A stretch of DNA of 9,489 nt, from positions 1-9,489 of the forward strand of contig VBOK01000072.1 in the NCBI GenBank assembly GCA_005877565.1, given 5' to 3'. The notes under the pieces were generated by a model, which saw only the letters and a program-made list of their open reading frames with translations, ran no database searches and was not told where the DNA came from. Below are positions 1-6,762 of the stretch, one piece after another. The number at the start of each line of letters is the position of its first letter. Positions within the stretch are counted from its first letter, which is position 1. The translations under genes and the position numbers were made by a program. Source of the stretch: Nitrospirota bacterium. Lineage in GTDB: Bacteria > Nitrospirota > Nitrospiria > Nitrospirales > NS-4.

Positions 1-48
1 GATGAAGAGAATCAGCACCAGCTCGGTGATGCCCATGCTTCCAAACAT
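1..48 (-). CDS. tatA: TatA, twin-arginine translocase pore subunit (5' fragment, 16 codons)
   Basis: Only the first 16 codons are present, and the gene continues beyond the left edge. They read MFGSMGITELVLILFI, which is the classic TatA N-terminus: a short periplasmic start, a conserved Glu (E9), then the single hydrophobic helix. TatB normally starts MFDIG or similar, so TatA/E fits better. TatA oligomers form the channel through which folded proteins with RR signal peptides cross the cytoplasmic membrane. A good ribosome binding site, AGGGAG (55-60), lies 6 bases before the ATG. The gene starts 27 bases after the TPR gene stop, so it is probably the fourth gene of the radical SAM operon. 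The fragment is too short to exclude a TatA-like paralogue. Confidence 0.8.
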   Translation of the reverse strand, partial: MFGSMGITELVLILFI

Positions 49-75
49 AGCGCGCTCCCTTGTCAGTGGCTCCGG

Positions 76-918
76 TTACTTGTCCTTCGACTCCGTCGCG
101 GCCCGCCGCGAGGCAAACCGCTGTTTGAGCCGCTCGCGCGTCTGGTCAGCTTCGGCAAACCGCTTGGCCTTCTCATAAGTGCTGATCAGGTTGTAGTACG
201 CCAGTGGCTCGTCCGGATTGCTCTCAACCGCCGCCTCCATCACCCCGATCGCTTCCTCTGGCTTGCGCAGGTTCAGGTAGATCTCCATCAGCGCGAAGGC
301 CGCTTCCAGATTGTGCGGGGCGAGCTCGAGCACCCGACGATAGGCCATGATGGCGCTGTCGATCGTATGGAGGTCGGAAATATGCCGCAGATCAAGCTTT
401 TCATAGACCTTCGCCAACTGGAACCAGGCGATCGGGTCATCTGGGGTGACCTCCACGAGCTTTTCAAGCAACGGCATGGCCTCCATGTACTCGTTCCGGT
501 CGTACAGCGCCCGTCCGAGATTGAAGAGCGACAGGACGTCCCGCGGATTGATCTCCAGGGCTTTCCGGTACTGGGCGATGGCGTCGTCAATGTTCCCCTT
601 CGTCGCATAGATGGTGCCACGGTTTGCATAGTACATGGCGAGCGACTGGTCCATCTGCTTGCGGATGGCTTCGGCCATTTCGATGGCCTTCGACACGTTC
701 GCCAGCGCCTCATCCAGCATGCCCTTGGCGAAGTAGATCTCGCCCAGGCGGCACTGGGCCTGGAAGTCCTCAGGGTCTTCCTCGAGCAGCTTCTTGATCT
801 CCGCCATTTCTTCATCGAGGCTCAGCGGCGCCTCCACGGCCTCGTCGGCAGGCTTGGCGTCTGGCTGCGTGTCTCGGTCGGTGCCGGCATCCATCTTGGT
901 CACATCCCCCTCGGTCAT
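76..918 (-). CDS. TPR-repeat protein, probably soluble scaffold
   Basis: This 280-aa protein has an acidic, Asp/Ala-rich N-terminal tail (about 1-35) followed by roughly six tetratricopeptide repeats (about 53-86, 95-128, 129-162, 163-204, 205-238 and 239-270). The repeat at 95-128 is canonical, with the Gly-x-x-Tyr, Ala and Pro positions in place. The fourth repeat is stretched by about ten residues around 178-188. There is no signal peptide or membrane helix, so a cytoplasmic protein-binding scaffold is likely. The start is uncertain. ATG 918 lies 11 bases after the preceding stop with only a weak binding site, whereas ATG 894 (Met9) is preceded by GAGGGGGA. The C-terminus is basic and polar. 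Partners are not identifiable; the membrane protein upstream and TatA downstream are candidates by position. Confidence 0.85.
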   Translation of the reverse strand: MTEGDVTKMDAGTDRDTQPDAKPADEAVEAPLSLDEEMAEIKKLLEEDPEDFQAQCRLGEIYFAKGMLDEALANVSKAIEMAEAIRKQMDQSLAMYYANRGTIYATKGNIDDAIAQYRKALEINPRDVLSLFNLGRALYDRNEYMEAMPLLEKLVEVTPDDPIAWFQLAKVYEKLDLRHISDLHTIDSAIMAYRRVLELAPHNLEAAFALMEIYLNLRKPEEAIGVMEAAVESNPDEPLAYYNLISTYEKAKRFAEADQTRERLKQRFASRRAATESKDK

Positions 919-929
919 TGCCGTTCCGC

Positions 930-2042
930 TCAGGATACGCCCGGCGCTGCGGCGGGACGATCGGACATCCCCGCCGGGAACAGCCGGCCGACCGATTCGC
1001 GGGCGTCGATCCTCCCGTCATTTACGAGCAGCAACAAACCCACGATCACGAACAGGCTCAGATGGGACAACTGCAAGGCGTACCCTGCAATGAACATCAG
1101 CACCAGCCCGTAGCCGGCGCGCCTCCCCATGCTGATCTGCTTGATCACCGTGTAGGACCAGAACAGCAGGCCAGCCACATAGAGCGCGAACGGCAGGTAG
1201 AAGGTGTAGCCCATCCCCATCTGGAAAATCCAACCGATGCCCTGGCTCCCCTGGCGGACTTGCCTAGCCAGGGCCGGGTCGAAGAGCTCAAGCACGCCAT
1301 CCATCACCAGCAAGGCAAGGAACAGGGCTGCCCATGCGCCCACGAACTGCAGGGACCGCCGCCGCTGTTGCCGGTTCTTCGTCCGGAAGGTGAACCCGGA
1401 GTACACGGCGAAGACGAGCACGGTCGCCACCACCATCAGGGCTTCGCCGAGGCGGCTGATTTCATGAACCAGCGGCGGGGTCGAGACGATCCCCAGCCAC
1501 CCGTACGTGGTGGTCGAAATCTGGTAGTAGAGCCAGCTCGACACGCCAGCCCCGTAACAGAGCGCCAGGGCCCGAGCGGTTGGGGCGGGATTGGCCCGGC
1601 AATACTGGATCACGAGCGTCCACAGGAGCACGACCGTCAGTCCGTTGTAGACGACCGAGCCCAACATGCGTGGCGGGAACAGCAGGAACGCTGCCGTCAG
1701 CGCCAGGAGCAGCGACACCATCGGCACGACGATCCGGTCCAGGGGCCTGGCCAGCAGCCCGTTCATCTTGTAGAAGAGCAGCACCAGCAAGACGAGAAAC
1801 ACGAGGATCGCCGAAAAGTTCATCAAGGCGAAGCCGATCGCCGACGCCCCCCGTAGGAAATACTCGACGACCACGTATTCCTTCGCGACCTTCGACAGGT
1901 GCATCCCCAGTCGGGACACCAGACGGTAGAGGATGAGCTCGCAGAGCCCCGCGACCAGCAAGGCCTTCAGGAAATATTCCAGGAGCAAGCTGCCGGTCTC
2001 GGAGCCGACGCGAACTTTCTGGTTCATCACGGACTCGGCCAT
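930..2042 (-). CDS. polytopic membrane protein of unknown function (about 10 TM helices)
   Basis: I do not recognise a family for this 370-aa protein. It has hydrophobic stretches near 19-40, 66-91, 104-123, 132-147, 156-175, 198-217, 231-250, 271-297, 308-324 and 325-341, so nine to ten membrane helices. A strongly basic loop (KNRQQRRR, about 222-229) probably faces the cytoplasm. The few histidines (48, 193 and 327) do not form an obvious heme or metal site. The start at 2042 is supported by AAGGAG five bases upstream. The gene begins 32 bases after the radical SAM stop and ends 11 bases before the TPR start, so it belongs to their operon. A role in anchoring the pathway or moving its product is inference from context only. 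Confidence 0.85.
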   Translation of the reverse strand: MAESVMNQKVRVGSETGSLLLEYFLKALLVAGLCELILYRLVSRLGMHLSKVAKEYVVVEYFLRGASAIGFALMNFSAILVFLVLLVLLFYKMNGLLARPLDRIVVPMVSLLLALTAAFLLFPPRMLGSVVYNGLTVVLLWTLVIQYCRANPAPTARALALCYGAGVSSWLYYQISTTTYGWLGIVSTPPLVHEISRLGEALMVVATVLVFAVYSGFTFRTKNRQQRRRSLQFVGAWAALFLALLVMDGVLELFDPALARQVRQGSQGIGWIFQMGMGYTFYLPFALYVAGLLFWSYTVIKQISMGRRAGYGLVLMFIAGYALQLSHLSLFVIVGLLLLVNDGRIDARESVGRLFPAGMSDRPAAAPGVS

Positions 2043-2074
2043 CAGGGCTCCTTACGGGATCAATCGCGACTCTG

Positions 2075-3841
2075 CTACCCCGTCGCGACCGGGTGCGTCT
2101 TCGCGCGGGCGATGTACAGCAATCCGTCCGCCATCGAGTAATTGAACGGCAGTTCGCACACCACCTCGCTGATCTTCTCGTACACGTATTGGTAGACCCG
2201 TTCCGCTTCGTCGGGCTTCATCCCTTCCATCACCTCGTAAAAATAGCCCAGGCTGAGATCCTCCGACGCCGGCCGCATGATCCGCCGGATGCCGTAGCTG
2301 GCCGGGTCGCTCATGATCGGCGCCTCTTTCTCCAGGTCGAAGAGGCAGGGCTGGCACGAGAAGCCGTAGGACGAGTGCAGCCGGGTGTGTCCGTGGATGA
2401 AGTTCGCGGTTTCCATCGCTTCCGCCTCCGTCTCGGTGGGGAAGCCGATCAGGACATAACAGTGCACGGCAATATCGAGGTCCAGGCAATCGTCGATGAT
2501 CCGGTTGACATGCTCGCGCTTGATCCCCTTCTTCATGAAATCCATCACGCGCTGGTTGTAGGACTCCAGTCCGTAGACGATCTTCAAGCACCCGGCATCC
2601 CGCATCAGCTTGAGCAGGTCCCGCGTCAGGTTTTTCTCGAACCGCATCTCGCAGGTCCACTGGGCGTTGACCCCGGCCTCGATGAGCTGGCTGCAGAGAC
2701 GCTTCGTGGGCGACAGGGCGAAGCACTCGTCGGTGAAGAAGAAGAACGGCGTCTGGTACCTCTCCATGAGCCCTTTCACGTCGTCCGCGACCTTTTCCGG
2801 GGCCCGCTGCCGGAAATTCTGGTGATCCAGCGTCAAGGCGCAGAAGGCACAGTCCTTGTAATAGCAGCCGCGGGAAAATTGGATGGGGAGCACGGACTGG
2901 GGCGCGAGGTACTGGCGGAACGGAAAGCCGTCAAAGTTCGGCGCCGACAGCGCATTGATGTTTTCGGAAAAGAACGGCTGGTTGACGATAGTCTTCCCGT
3001 TCTGCCGGTAGATGAGATTCGGCACCTTGCTGAAATCGCGCTTCCCCTCCAGTTGATGGATGAGCTCCAGCAAGGCCGTCTCCCCTTCAAAGACCACAAA
3101 GTCATCGGCAAACTGGAACATCGCCTCGACCCGCCGGAGGTTGTCCACCAGCCGGGTGAAGATGCTCCCGCCGATGGTCAGATGCAGACCCGGGTGCGCC
3201 TCCTTGAGCAAGCGGCAGAGGGTCAGGCCCGGCATGATCTGGGACGTCGCGGTGATCGAGACGCCGACCAGGTCGGGGGCCTGCGCCAGGATATCCGGCA
3301 CCAGTCGGGACCGGAAGACCTCCAGGTATGGATTCTCCTGCTCGTCCGCGACCGCCTTCAGGATGTCCTTGGACGAATAGATCGAATACCGCCACTGGTT
3401 GTCGACCACGGAGATACGCGTCGGGAAATAGAGCGTCGAAATGAAGGCGAGCCAGCGATCGATGAGGAACAGGCTCTCCCGGTATTTGTCCGGATCGTAG
3501 AACTGCTCGGAGCGTAGGATCCATTTGGCTGCTTCGATGTGGTCGTAGAGCGGCGGAAACCAGTCGAGGGCTTCTTTCATCCGGGCGAGGTGCTCCTGGC
3601 TCGAGGGACCCGTTTCCCCTTGCGTCCCCAGCCGTTCCAGAGTCCTGACCTTCTCCTGCATCCGCTCGTAGGTCTCACGGCCGGTGGCTTGGCTGAGGAA
3701 GCTGTCGAGGACCTCAATGCCGAGATCCCGCTGGACGATGGCCGTGACGCCCTCCTGCTTGAGGAAGCCGGTGAGCGACGGAAGACTCAGGTATGGCTGG
3801 GAGGGATGCCAAGTAGGGGGAAACAAGAGCATTGTTTTCAT
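2075..3841 (-). CDS. cobalamin-binding-type radical SAM enzyme
   Basis: This 588-aa protein has a B12-binding-like N-terminal region. Its first strand and helix are at 1-31 (LLFPP, then PYLSLPSLTGFLK), and the Rossmann-type part resumes at about 189-226 (PDLVGVSIT and LTIGGS). Between these, about 45-185 is a helical insertion without a recognisable motif. The radical SAM core starts at about 318. The 4Fe-4S cysteines are C326, C331 and C334, so the spacing is CX4CX2C instead of the usual CX3CX2C. Other core motifs are TDE (370-372), YGLES (423-427) and the IGFPTET strand (465-471). The DxHxxG motif of base-off cobalamin binding is absent, as in many members of this class. Such enzymes do methylations or other difficult radical reactions on lipids, peptides or cofactors; the substrate is unknown. 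GAGGTG lies five bases before the ATG. It is the first gene of its operon. Confidence 0.88.
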   Translation of the reverse strand: MKTMLLFPPTWHPSQPYLSLPSLTGFLKQEGVTAIVQRDLGIEVLDSFLSQATGRETYERMQEKVRTLERLGTQGETGPSSQEHLARMKEALDWFPPLYDHIEAAKWILRSEQFYDPDKYRESLFLIDRWLAFISTLYFPTRISVVDNQWRYSIYSSKDILKAVADEQENPYLEVFRSRLVPDILAQAPDLVGVSITATSQIMPGLTLCRLLKEAHPGLHLTIGGSIFTRLVDNLRRVEAMFQFADDFVVFEGETALLELIHQLEGKRDFSKVPNLIYRQNGKTIVNQPFFSENINALSAPNFDGFPFRQYLAPQSVLPIQFSRGCYYKDCAFCALTLDHQNFRQRAPEKVADDVKGLMERYQTPFFFFTDECFALSPTKRLCSQLIEAGVNAQWTCEMRFEKNLTRDLLKLMRDAGCLKIVYGLESYNQRVMDFMKKGIKREHVNRIIDDCLDLDIAVHCYVLIGFPTETEAEAMETANFIHGHTRLHSSYGFSCQPCLFDLEKEAPIMSDPASYGIRRIMRPASEDLSLGYFYEVMEGMKPDEAERVYQYVYEKISEVVCELPFNYSMADGLLYIARAKTHPVATG

Positions 3842-3922
3842 CTTGGCACCTCGTTACCCAACAGCATAAACGTATAAAGAAGCTAGCAGAAACACACGTT
3901 TCCCTCGCGCCCCCCTGTAGAT

Positions 3923-3952
3923 TTTATACACCCAGCATAGAGGGAAATGCAA
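3923..3952 (-). promoter_or_regulatory. predicted sigma70-type promoter of the radical SAM operon
   Basis: Reading the minus strand, TTGCAT (3947-3952) is followed after 18 bases by TATAAA (3923-3928). Transcription would begin near 3915, leaving a leader of about 74 bases before the ATG at 3841. The element lies directly beyond the T-tract of the preceding terminator, which is where a new unit should begin. The call rests on motif match and position only. Confidence 0.5.
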
Positions 3953-3958
3953 CGGCAT

Positions 3959-3998
3959 AAAAAACCCCGGGGGATCCCTTTGAACTGATCCCCCGGGG
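3959..3998 (-). terminator. intrinsic terminator after the nxrC-like gene
   Basis: A perfect 12-bp inverted repeat (CCCCGGGGGATC at 3965-3976 and its complement at 3987-3998) encloses a 10-base loop. On the minus strand it is followed by six T residues (3959-3964). This is a textbook rho-independent terminator for the gene ending at 4057, separating it from the radical SAM operon. Confidence 0.93.
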
Positions 3999-4006
3999 CC
4001 TAATCT

Positions 4007-4040
4007 GCTACCGCACCGGGGATTCGCTCCCTACGGTAGC
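4007..4040 (-). repeat. second hairpin in the nxrC-like 3' UTR
   Basis: GCTACCG (4007-4013) and CGGTAGC (4034-4040) form a perfect 7-bp inverted repeat around a 20-base loop, which can form a small inner stem (GGGA with TCCC). It lies between the nxrC-like stop codon and the terminator hairpin and has no T-tract of its own. It may protect the transcript's 3' end, which is inference. Confidence 0.6.
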
Positions 4041-4056
4041 GGTATGACCGTGCGTC

Positions 4057-5013
4057 TTACTGCGGAAGATGCAGGGTGAACCAAGTGGAGATCGCCTTCA
4101 TCCCGTCACGCTCGACGTTCTGGCCATCCCACACGGCAAACGCAACCGGCACCGACATGCCGAGCTTGAACTGCACGTCATTGGGGTCCTGGGTCTGCAA
4201 CGCCCGCTTGTACACCACACGCCACGTCGGACCCGTGCAGCACCCTCCCTTGAGCGAACCCGAATGCTCCCACACACCGTTCCCCAACACATCCTGGTGG
4301 ATTTGGGTCGTCAGGGTGCTGAACCCGTTCGCATTGAGGTCTTCGACAGACCCGATCCGCAACTCAGGATCCGAGAGGATGTTGCCCGACCAGATGCCGG
4401 TGTTGAACGGGCCCATGCTCCGCCCGACGCGATCCAGGTAGGTCACGCCGCCAGCCGGCTCTTCATAGTAGTAGTCCCAGAAAATAGCCGGGTATTCGTT
4501 GTCCACGTCCCAGATTCCAGCGACGTCCTTTCCGAGGTCCTTTTGCCACTCAGCATTCCACCGCCAAATGTTCACCGTGCCGCCTGACTGTCCCATGCAC
4601 TGGAATGGCGGGGCGCCGCTGGTGTTGACCGGGAACTGAATGGCCGCCTGGTCACGGAAATGCTGCGGGCCGATGGTCGTATCGTTCTTGGACTGATCCG
4701 CCCAGTCCAGCCGAATGCCGATGTCCTTACCGTTCGTGACCGCCTTCACGAAGACCGACTTGACGGCGATGTTGGGGTGCATCGGCGTGGTGATGGTTTG
4801 TCCGGTGAGCGGAACCACCACACCGGGAACATTCTCCCAGATGGGGTTGGCCCCGTCCATTGGAATGGGTCCCTTGATCGTCTTTGCCTGGATGGTGACC
4901 GGCTGGCTGACGGCCAACGGGACCTGCCCCAGTGTCAGGACCACGCCTACGACGAGGGCGCTCAACAACACCCCCCATACGACGGCCCTGTTCCTCGTGT
5001 GAATAATTTCCAT
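4057..5013 (-). CDS. nxrC: NxrC-like heme-binding gamma subunit of a nitrite oxidoreductase/type II DMSO reductase-family enzyme
   Basis: This 318-aa secreted protein resembles the ethylbenzene-dehydrogenase gamma-type heme domain found in NxrC of Nitrospira and in ClrC, SerC and EbdC. In that family a b-type heme carries electrons between the iron-sulfur beta subunit and a cytochrome. Residues 1-9 are polar and basic, and about 10-34 are hydrophobic; a Sec signal peptide probably ends at the AVS site (S36). The N-terminal region has PMDGANPIWENVP, typical of the family. M140 in the CMG motif before NIWRW (149-152) is a likely heme ligand. K269 is a candidate for the second, by analogy with the Met/Lys pair of EbdC. 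A CC pair (258-259) is notable. The C-terminal motif AFAVWDGQN (291-299) and the ISTWFTL end are also family-like. GAGGAGGGG (5022-5030) is a very strong binding site eight bases before the ATG. The gene has its own leader upstream and a strong terminator downstream. Which enzyme it serves is not shown, because no alpha or beta subunit is in the window. Confidence 0.82.
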   Translation of the reverse strand: MEIIHTRNRAVVWGVLLSALVVGVVLTLGQVPLAVSQPVTIQAKTIKGPIPMDGANPIWENVPGVVVPLTGQTITTPMHPNIAVKSVFVKAVTNGKDIGIRLDWADQSKNDTTIGPQHFRDQAAIQFPVNTSGAPPFQCMGQSGGTVNIWRWNAEWQKDLGKDVAGIWDVDNEYPAIFWDYYYEEPAGGVTYLDRVGRSMGPFNTGIWSGNILSDPELRIGSVEDLNANGFSTLTTQIHQDVLGNGVWEHSGSLKGGCCTGPTWRVVYKRALQTQDPNDVQFKLGMSVPVAFAVWDGQNVERDGMKAISTWFTLHLPQ

Positions 5014-5126
5014 AGCGATAGCCCCTCCTCTCTAAGAAATAAAATAATTAACCGAAGAACGCCCCCTGTGACTCGTCGATTATAAAAAGCCTCACGTGAC
5101 TACGATGCGTGCTGCCGACCGATCCC
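5014..5126 (-). promoter_or_regulatory. AT-rich leader with probable dedicated promoter of the nxrC-like gene
   Basis: This 113-base gap separates the TorD-like stop from the nxrC-like start. On the minus strand it has a perfect TATAAT (5079-5084), about 65 bases before the ATG, without a recognisable -35 box at 15-18 bases. The 8-bp palindrome TCACGTGA (5092-5099) sits seven bases upstream of it, where a -35 spacer would be. The plus-strand hexamer GTGACT occurs twice, at 5068-5073 and 5096-5101, flanking the TATAAT. An AT-rich stretch (5039-5051) precedes the strong ribosome binding site. A factor-dependent internal promoter fits, but this is inference. Confidence 0.45.
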
Positions 5127-6077
5127 CTATGCATGACCGGTTCTACCAGAATCTCCGTCTCCTTCTTTCGTGCCGCCGTCGTCCATCTGAGAACGGCCCC
5201 CGACTTCATCCAGCAGAACCGTCAACTCGTTCCCCAGGTCCTGCGCCCCGCACTCGAACGTGGCTCCTTCCGGGGGATTGAAGGTGGCCGGTTTGTAGTC
5301 GGTTTCTTTATAGGGCTGGGGCTTGACGCCGAGATAGGCGCATTCGAACTTGAGATAGGCCTTGCACAGCTCACACAGCAGGTGGAAGAACCCTCGCTGC
5401 GCCTTCTTCGACGCCATATCAGCAAACAAGGGCGCCCATCGCCCGATATGGTCCCGCACAAACTTCTTCTCGGCGTCCACGACGATCTGAAGCTTCTCTT
5501 CACCGTCGTGACAGAGCGCGTACGACTCCTTGTAGGCGAGGAAATGCAAAAACTCCAACTCGACGCTGATATGGTCCAGCCGCTCATGGACGACTTCAGC
5601 CAGCTCCAGACCGAACGCCTTGTAATACCCCGCAATGTCGCCCATGGTGTGGGACTGCTGAAAGACGTGTTCGTTCCCGAAAAGCGTTTCGTAGGGCGGC
5701 GCGTCGAGGCTGATCACGTTGGAGAAGACCCGCCGATGCTCGTCCTGTAGGTCGCTGAACTCCCACGTCTTGAAGTTTTCCTGTTCCCACTCGCCGATCT
5801 GTTCGATGAGCTTTCGAATCGGGAGGATGAGGTCACGGGCCGCCGGCGCCGCCTTCACCGCGTCGAAGCTTTTCTCCAACGATTCGACCGCGGCAAGACC
5901 GTCCTCCACAAACTCGCCGTCTTGCAGGTAGTTGTAAAACTCTTCTTCCTCGGGGAAGAGGAAGCCCCAGGAGAGGAGGAGGTACAATTTGCTGCGGGAG
6001 AGCGCCAGCTCGACTGCCGGGGTATCGGCCAAGCCGACCTTGCCGCTTGGATTACCTGACACTGCCTGAGGTCCCAT
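5127..6077 (-). CDS. TorD/NarJ-family molybdoenzyme maturation chaperone
   Basis: This 316-aa helical protein belongs to the TorD/DmsD/NarJ family. Such cytoplasmic chaperones bind the catalytic subunit or its signal peptide and hold it for molybdenum-cofactor insertion before Tat export. Family hallmarks are PPYETLFG (127-134), followed by D147, Y151 and FG (155-156), and the signature ERLDHISVELEFL (165-177). Typical members have about 200 residues. This one is longer, with an N-terminal extension of about 20 residues and a tail after about 250 that ends in a Gly/Asp-rich, probably disordered stretch (293-316). The start at 6077 is supported by AGGGAGG (6087-6093) nine bases upstream. A 5-bp hairpin (6099-6111) lies just before that site. 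The client is probably the catalytic subunit that partners the NxrC-like protein. Confidence 0.88.
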   Translation of the reverse strand: MGPQAVSGNPSGKVGLADTPAVELALSRSKLYLLLSWGFLFPEEEEFYNYLQDGEFVEDGLAAVESLEKSFDAVKAAPAARDLILPIRKLIEQIGEWEQENFKTWEFSDLQDEHRRVFSNVISLDAPPYETLFGNEHVFQQSHTMGDIAGYYKAFGLELAEVVHERLDHISVELEFLHFLAYKESYALCHDGEEKLQIVVDAEKKFVRDHIGRWAPLFADMASKKAQRGFFHLLCELCKAYLKFECAYLGVKPQPYKETDYKPATFNPPEGATFECGAQDLGNELTVLLDEVGGRSQMDDGGTKEGDGDSGRTGHA

Positions 6078-6136
6078 CGCTCACAGCCTCCCTAAGCTTT
6101 GGGCTTCCCAAGAATAGGAGAACCCGTCCAATGTTG

Positions 6137-6757
6137 TCAAGGGCTTTTTGGGGCCGTTTCAAGACGTCTGCCCGAGGCGGCCTTGATGGCAATCCGATCG
6201 TTCACGGTTGAGCAGACTTGCTCGCAGATACCGCATCCCACGCATTTGGCCGCGTCCACAACCGGATAAGGGTCGATAAAATCAACTGAAAGTGCTTCGA
6301 CCGGGCATTTCGCCAGGCAGAACCGGCACCCCTGGTCGGCCGTGCAGTCCGCCCGGCTGACCACCGCCACCCCCATGCGCACTTCCGTGCGGTCTCCCAC
6401 CGGAAGCAGGGCTTCAGTCTCGCAAGCCGCGATACAGGGAAAATCCTCGCACAAATAACACGGGGACTCGTTGGCAAAAATGACCGGGTAGCCGGTCGCG
6501 ACATCCTTCTTGATGCTCCCGTACGGACACGCCGGCAGGCAGTCACCACACCGTGTACAGCGGTCTAGGAAGAGCTCTTCGGCGACCGCCCCGGGCGGCC
6601 GCAACCAGTCCGTCCGGACCTTGCCCGGCGACTCCTTGGGACCGGTCTCCTGCGCGGTCTCTTTCTGTTGCTGGTAGTACTCGTAGACAGTCTTGCCGAC
6701 CGACAGGACGGACTGCTTGAGGAACTCCCGCCGGCCCTTGTCGAAGTCCTCGCCCAT
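6137..6757 (-). CDS. NapG-like polyferredoxin with four 4Fe-4S cluster motifs
   Basis: Starting at ATG 6757, this 206-aa protein is a NapG/NapF-type electron carrier. Its four cysteine groups are C67-C70-C73-C77, C100-C103-C108-C112, C138-C144-C147-C151 and C172-C175-C178-C182. The WLRPPGA segment (51-57) just before the first group is typical of NapG. Residues 9-15, RREFLKQ, match the twin-arginine consensus, but the following stretch (QSVLSVGKTVYEYYQQQ) is only weakly hydrophobic, so Tat export is doubtful. The frame stays open upstream to 6820, but that extension would overlap the preceding gene. The ATG at 6757 lies five bases after that gene's stop and has GGGGGA upstream, so I prefer it. 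It probably passes electrons to or from a redox partner of the NxrC/TorD system; its partner and its side of the membrane are unresolved. Confidence 0.87.
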   Translation of the reverse strand: MGEDFDKGRREFLKQSVLSVGKTVYEYYQQQKETAQETGPKESPGKVRTDWLRPPGAVAEELFLDRCTRCGDCLPACPYGSIKKDVATGYPVIFANESPCYLCEDFPCIAACETEALLPVGDRTEVRMGVAVVSRADCTADQGCRFCLAKCPVEALSVDFIDPYPVVDAAKCVGCGICEQVCSTVNDRIAIKAASGRRLETAPKSP

Positions 6758-6762
6758 CCGCG

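Noticed and set aside
918..1856. 312-codon plus-strand frame opposite the membrane protein
   Set aside because: The product is rich in His, Gln, Arg and Pro with no domain, as expected from reading a membrane-protein gene backwards. The minus strand gives regular hydrophobic helices and a good ribosome binding site.
2093..3517. 474-codon open frame on the plus strand, antisense to the radical SAM gene
   Set aside because: Its translation is low in complexity and matches no family I recognise, and the opposite strand holds clear radical SAM motifs. Long antisense frames are expected in GC-rich genes.
3868..3901. Inverted hexamers AAACGT and ACGTTT in the radical SAM leader
   Set aside because: Only six bases pair across a 22-base loop, which is likely by chance in an AT-richer spacer.
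3854..3958. 34-codon minus-strand frame just before the radical SAM gene, considered as a precursor peptide
   Set aside because: It has no ribosome binding site, starts right at the terminator T-tract and overlaps the predicted promoter, so it would not be on the transcript.
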